Below are positions 7,498 through 8,285 of a DNA stretch of 8,285 nucleotides, one piece after another (positions within the stretch are counted from its first letter, which is position 1; each line of letters opens with the position of its first letter). Under the pieces are notes generated by a model. It saw nothing but the letters and a program-made list of their open reading frames with translations, was not told the DNA's origin and made no database searches. Source of the DNA: an uncultured Enterococcus sp. (GTDB lineage: Bacteria > Bacillota > Bacilli > Lactobacillales > Enterococcaceae). Location: the NCBI GenBank assembly GCA_946409145.1, contig CAMJVA010000061.1, forward strand, positions 1 through 8,285. The letters run 5' to 3'. The translations under genes were made by a program, and so were the position numbers.

Positions 7498-7543
7498 AAA
7501 AAAATAGGCATAAAAATCAGCGAGGATTTTCATACCTATTTTT
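7498..7543 (-). terminator. Intrinsic terminator of the DUF3397-like gene
   Basis: Arms 7500-7518 and 7525-7543 form a 19-bp stem with a 6-base loop. In the minus-strand RNA all 19 positions pair, two as G-U wobbles, and the stem runs into a tract of T residues (7504-7498). Read on the plus strand the same two positions become A-C mismatches, so the hairpin suits minus-strand transcription. The TAA stop codon (7544-7542) lies at the start of the stem. Confidence 0.85.
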
Positions 7544-7901
7544 AAAAAATGGGCCAGTGAACATAGAGATTAATGATAATAAAAATAAAATAAACTGTCA
7601 TGGTGAGTAAAAAAGTTAAGCGCCAAAACATTTTAAAGAAACGTTTAAAAGGCAGTTCTCCATAATTGTAGGCAAAAAAGGCTGCTAAAGCGATGCCTAA
7701 AAGACAAGTCATAATTAACCAAAAAGGAAAAATCGAATGACCATATGTATCTAATGAAAGTTCATGAAGGCCTAATACTAAAAATAAAACAGCTAAGTCC
7801 ACCTGCTTTAATTTCCATTTAAAAAAAGGCAAGGAAACAACGAAGCGACAAGCTAATAAAACAAGTAGTGGATAAAGGTACCAAAAAATTCTTAATTCCA
7901 A
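7542..7901 (-). CDS. DUF3397-like small integral membrane protein
   Basis: The function is unknown. The 119-residue product is mostly hydrophobic, with four likely membrane helices at about 5-25, 33-49, 57-78 and 92-113 and short basic loops (KWKLK at 28-32, KRFFK at 86-90). This size, layout and place directly upstream of mraZ fit the DUF3397 family of Firmicutes; I assign it by recalled pattern and context. The start is TTG at 7901, supported by a near-perfect AAGGAGG (7915-7909) with 7 bases of spacing. No ATG gives an equally good start. The gene has its own candidate promoter (8080-8052) and a terminator at its stop codon, so it is probably transcribed apart from the dcw operon. Being a neighbour of division genes does not show a role in division. 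Confidence 0.82.
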   Translation of the reverse strand: MELRIFWYLYPLLVLLACRFVVSLPFFKWKLKQVDLAVLFLVLGLHELSLDTYGHSIFPFWLIMTCLLGIALAAFFAYNYGELPFKRFFKMFWRLTFLLTMTVYFIFIIINLYVHWPIF

Positions 7902-7908
7902 GTTTTCC

Positions 7909-7915
7909 CCTCCTT
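7909..7915 (-). promoter_or_regulatory. Strong ribosome binding site fixing a TTG start
   Basis: AAGGAGG, followed by two more G residues, lies 7 bases before TTG at 7901. It is the strongest Shine-Dalgarno match in the window and supports the non-ATG start of the DUF3397-like gene. Confidence 0.85.
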
Positions 7916-8051
7916 TTTTAAAACAAAATAAATGAGCAAAAACAACATTTGCTTATTCCCTACTGACCATTTTTGTTGCTGAATAAAAAAATAAGCCAAA
8001 AGAACGTCTTATAAAGACTTTATGACTCGTTTTACTTCAGATTCTTTTTTA

Positions 8052-8079
8052 ATTATAACATTAATTGAGAAATTCTCAC
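8052..8079 (-). promoter_or_regulatory. Promoter of the DUF3397-like gene
   Basis: A perfect TATAAT (8057-8052) preceded by TG one base before it (extended -10) pairs with GTGAGA (8079-8074, 4 of 6 matches) at 16 bases spacing. Transcription would start near 8045 and give a leader of about 145 bases before TTG 7901. Confidence 0.6.
8066..8078. promoter_or_regulatory. Perfect 13-base dyad in the minus-strand promoter, possible operator
   Basis: TGAGAA-A-TTCTCA is a perfect inverted repeat with a one-base centre. It overlaps the -35 box and spacer of the promoter at 8079-8052, which is where a repressor site would sit. No regulator is recognised, and a 6-bp arm can arise by chance in A+T-rich DNA. 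Confidence 0.3.
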
Positions 8080-8086
8080 GTAAATT

Positions 8087-8111
8087 TTTTCTTTAAAAAA
8101 TCTAAAGAAAA
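8087..8111. repeat. Inverted repeat with 9-bp arms in the divergent intergenic region
   Basis: TTTTCTTTA (8087-8095) and TAAAGAAAA (8103-8111) are perfect inverted copies separated by 7 bases. They lie just upstream of the -35 of the plus-strand promoter. The arms are almost all A and T, so chance is a fair explanation. Confidence 0.4.
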
Positions 8112-8118
8112 CAATTAC

Positions 8119-8147
8119 TTGTTTTTTTCTTTCCTAGCGTTTACAAT
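8119..8147 (+). promoter_or_regulatory. Promoter of the plus-strand small membrane protein gene
   Basis: TTGTTT (8119-8124) and TACAAT (8142-8147, 5 of 6 matches) are separated by 17 bases. Transcription from about 8154 leaves a leader of about 25 bases before ATG at 8179. Confidence 0.5.
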
Positions 8148-8178
8148 ATAGCCATTACATAGTCAAAGGTGAGATTAA

Positions 8179-8285
8179 ATGGCTGAAAAGAAAAAAACAA
8201 GTACTTTTCGTAAAATTACCCAAGTCATGGTTTGGACAATGATTATTTTAACTTTAGCTGGGGTAGTCTTAACAACATTAGTGCA
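8179..8285 (+). CDS. Small single-pass membrane protein, DUF4044-like, 3'-truncated by window edge
   Basis: ATG at 8179 opens a frame that stays open to the window end, 35 codons and two bases. The product starts with a lysine-rich stretch (MAEKKKTSTFRK) followed by a hydrophobic segment from about residue 16 to 35, which looks like one membrane helix with the basic N-terminus inside the cell. A ribosome binding site AAAGGTGAG (8165-8173) lies just upstream, and a promoter candidate lies before that. The pattern of a basic start, then ITQVMVW and a hydrophobic helix recalls the short DUF4044 proteins of Lactobacillales. That label is from memory and less sure than the gene itself. The function is unknown. 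It is transcribed away from the dcw cluster. Confidence 0.75.
   Translation, partial: MAEKKKTSTFRKITQVMVWTMIILTLAGVVLTTLV

Larger units (their letters stand above)
7316..7541 (-). other. Non-coding region between the DUF3397-like gene and mraZ
   Basis: This stretch holds the end of the terminator, the candidate promoter, the GTGG repeats and the mraZ ribosome binding region. I see no RNA gene or further coding frame in it. Roughly 7416-7497 is unexplained and contains only short chance-level dyads such as CAGTGACTG. Confidence 0.7.

Noticed and set aside
7931..7957. Hairpin AATGAGCAAA / TTTGCTTATT as a plus-strand terminator
   Set aside because: It is well paired on the plus strand with one G-U, but is followed by CCCTACTG with no T tract, and no plus-strand gene in the window ends there.
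1..8285. CRISPR arrays, insertion sequences, prophage pieces, tRNA or rRNA genes, toxin-antitoxin or defence genes
   Set aside because: None seen. The window is a compact, colinear housekeeping cluster with no spaced long repeats, transposase motifs or abrupt change in base composition by eye.

Overview
The window carries the front part of a dcw (division and cell wall) gene cluster from a low-G+C Gram-positive bacterium. It most resembles Enterococcus or a close relative in the Lactobacillales. The evidence is the A+T-rich sequence, strong GGAGG-type ribosome binding sites, GTG and TTG start codons, the order mraZ-rsmH-ftsL-pbp-mraY-murD-murG, a divisome PBP with two C-terminal PASTA repeats, and a DUF3397-type membrane protein just upstream of mraZ. 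The genus is inferred from recalled family sequences, not from a search.

Reading the minus strand from high to low coordinates, the layout is as follows. A small plus-strand membrane protein gene (8179 onward, cut by the window end) diverges from a 119-residue DUF3397-like membrane protein gene (7901-7542). The 277 bp between them holds a promoter for each direction and a small dyad inside the minus-strand promoter. The DUF3397-like gene ends in an intrinsic terminator (7498-7543). A 226-bp non-coding stretch (7316-7541) follows, with a weak candidate promoter and an array of 10-bp-spaced GTGG repeats that look like MraZ operator boxes. Then come mraZ (7315-6884), rsmH/mraW (6862-5912), ftsL (5906-5526), a class B PBP (5526-3358), mraY (3322-2345), murD (2340-967) and murG (970 to beyond position 1).

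The seven dcw genes are packed with gaps of 35 bp or less, or overlap (TAATG at ftsL/pbp, ATGA at murD/murG), so they very probably form one transcript. MraY makes lipid I, MurD adds D-glutamate in the cytoplasmic precursor pathway, and MurG converts lipid I to lipid II. FtsL and the PBP act at the septum, where the PBP cross-links the new wall. RsmH methylates 16S rRNA, and MraZ is the likely autoregulator.

No new system is evident; this is a conserved housekeeping region. The points that repay a second look are the MraZ boxes and a partial copy of them at the rsmH start, several start-codon corrections (murD, ftsL, mraZ), the strand-asymmetric terminator, the divergent promoter region, and a few substitutions in conserved motifs of MraY and MurD.
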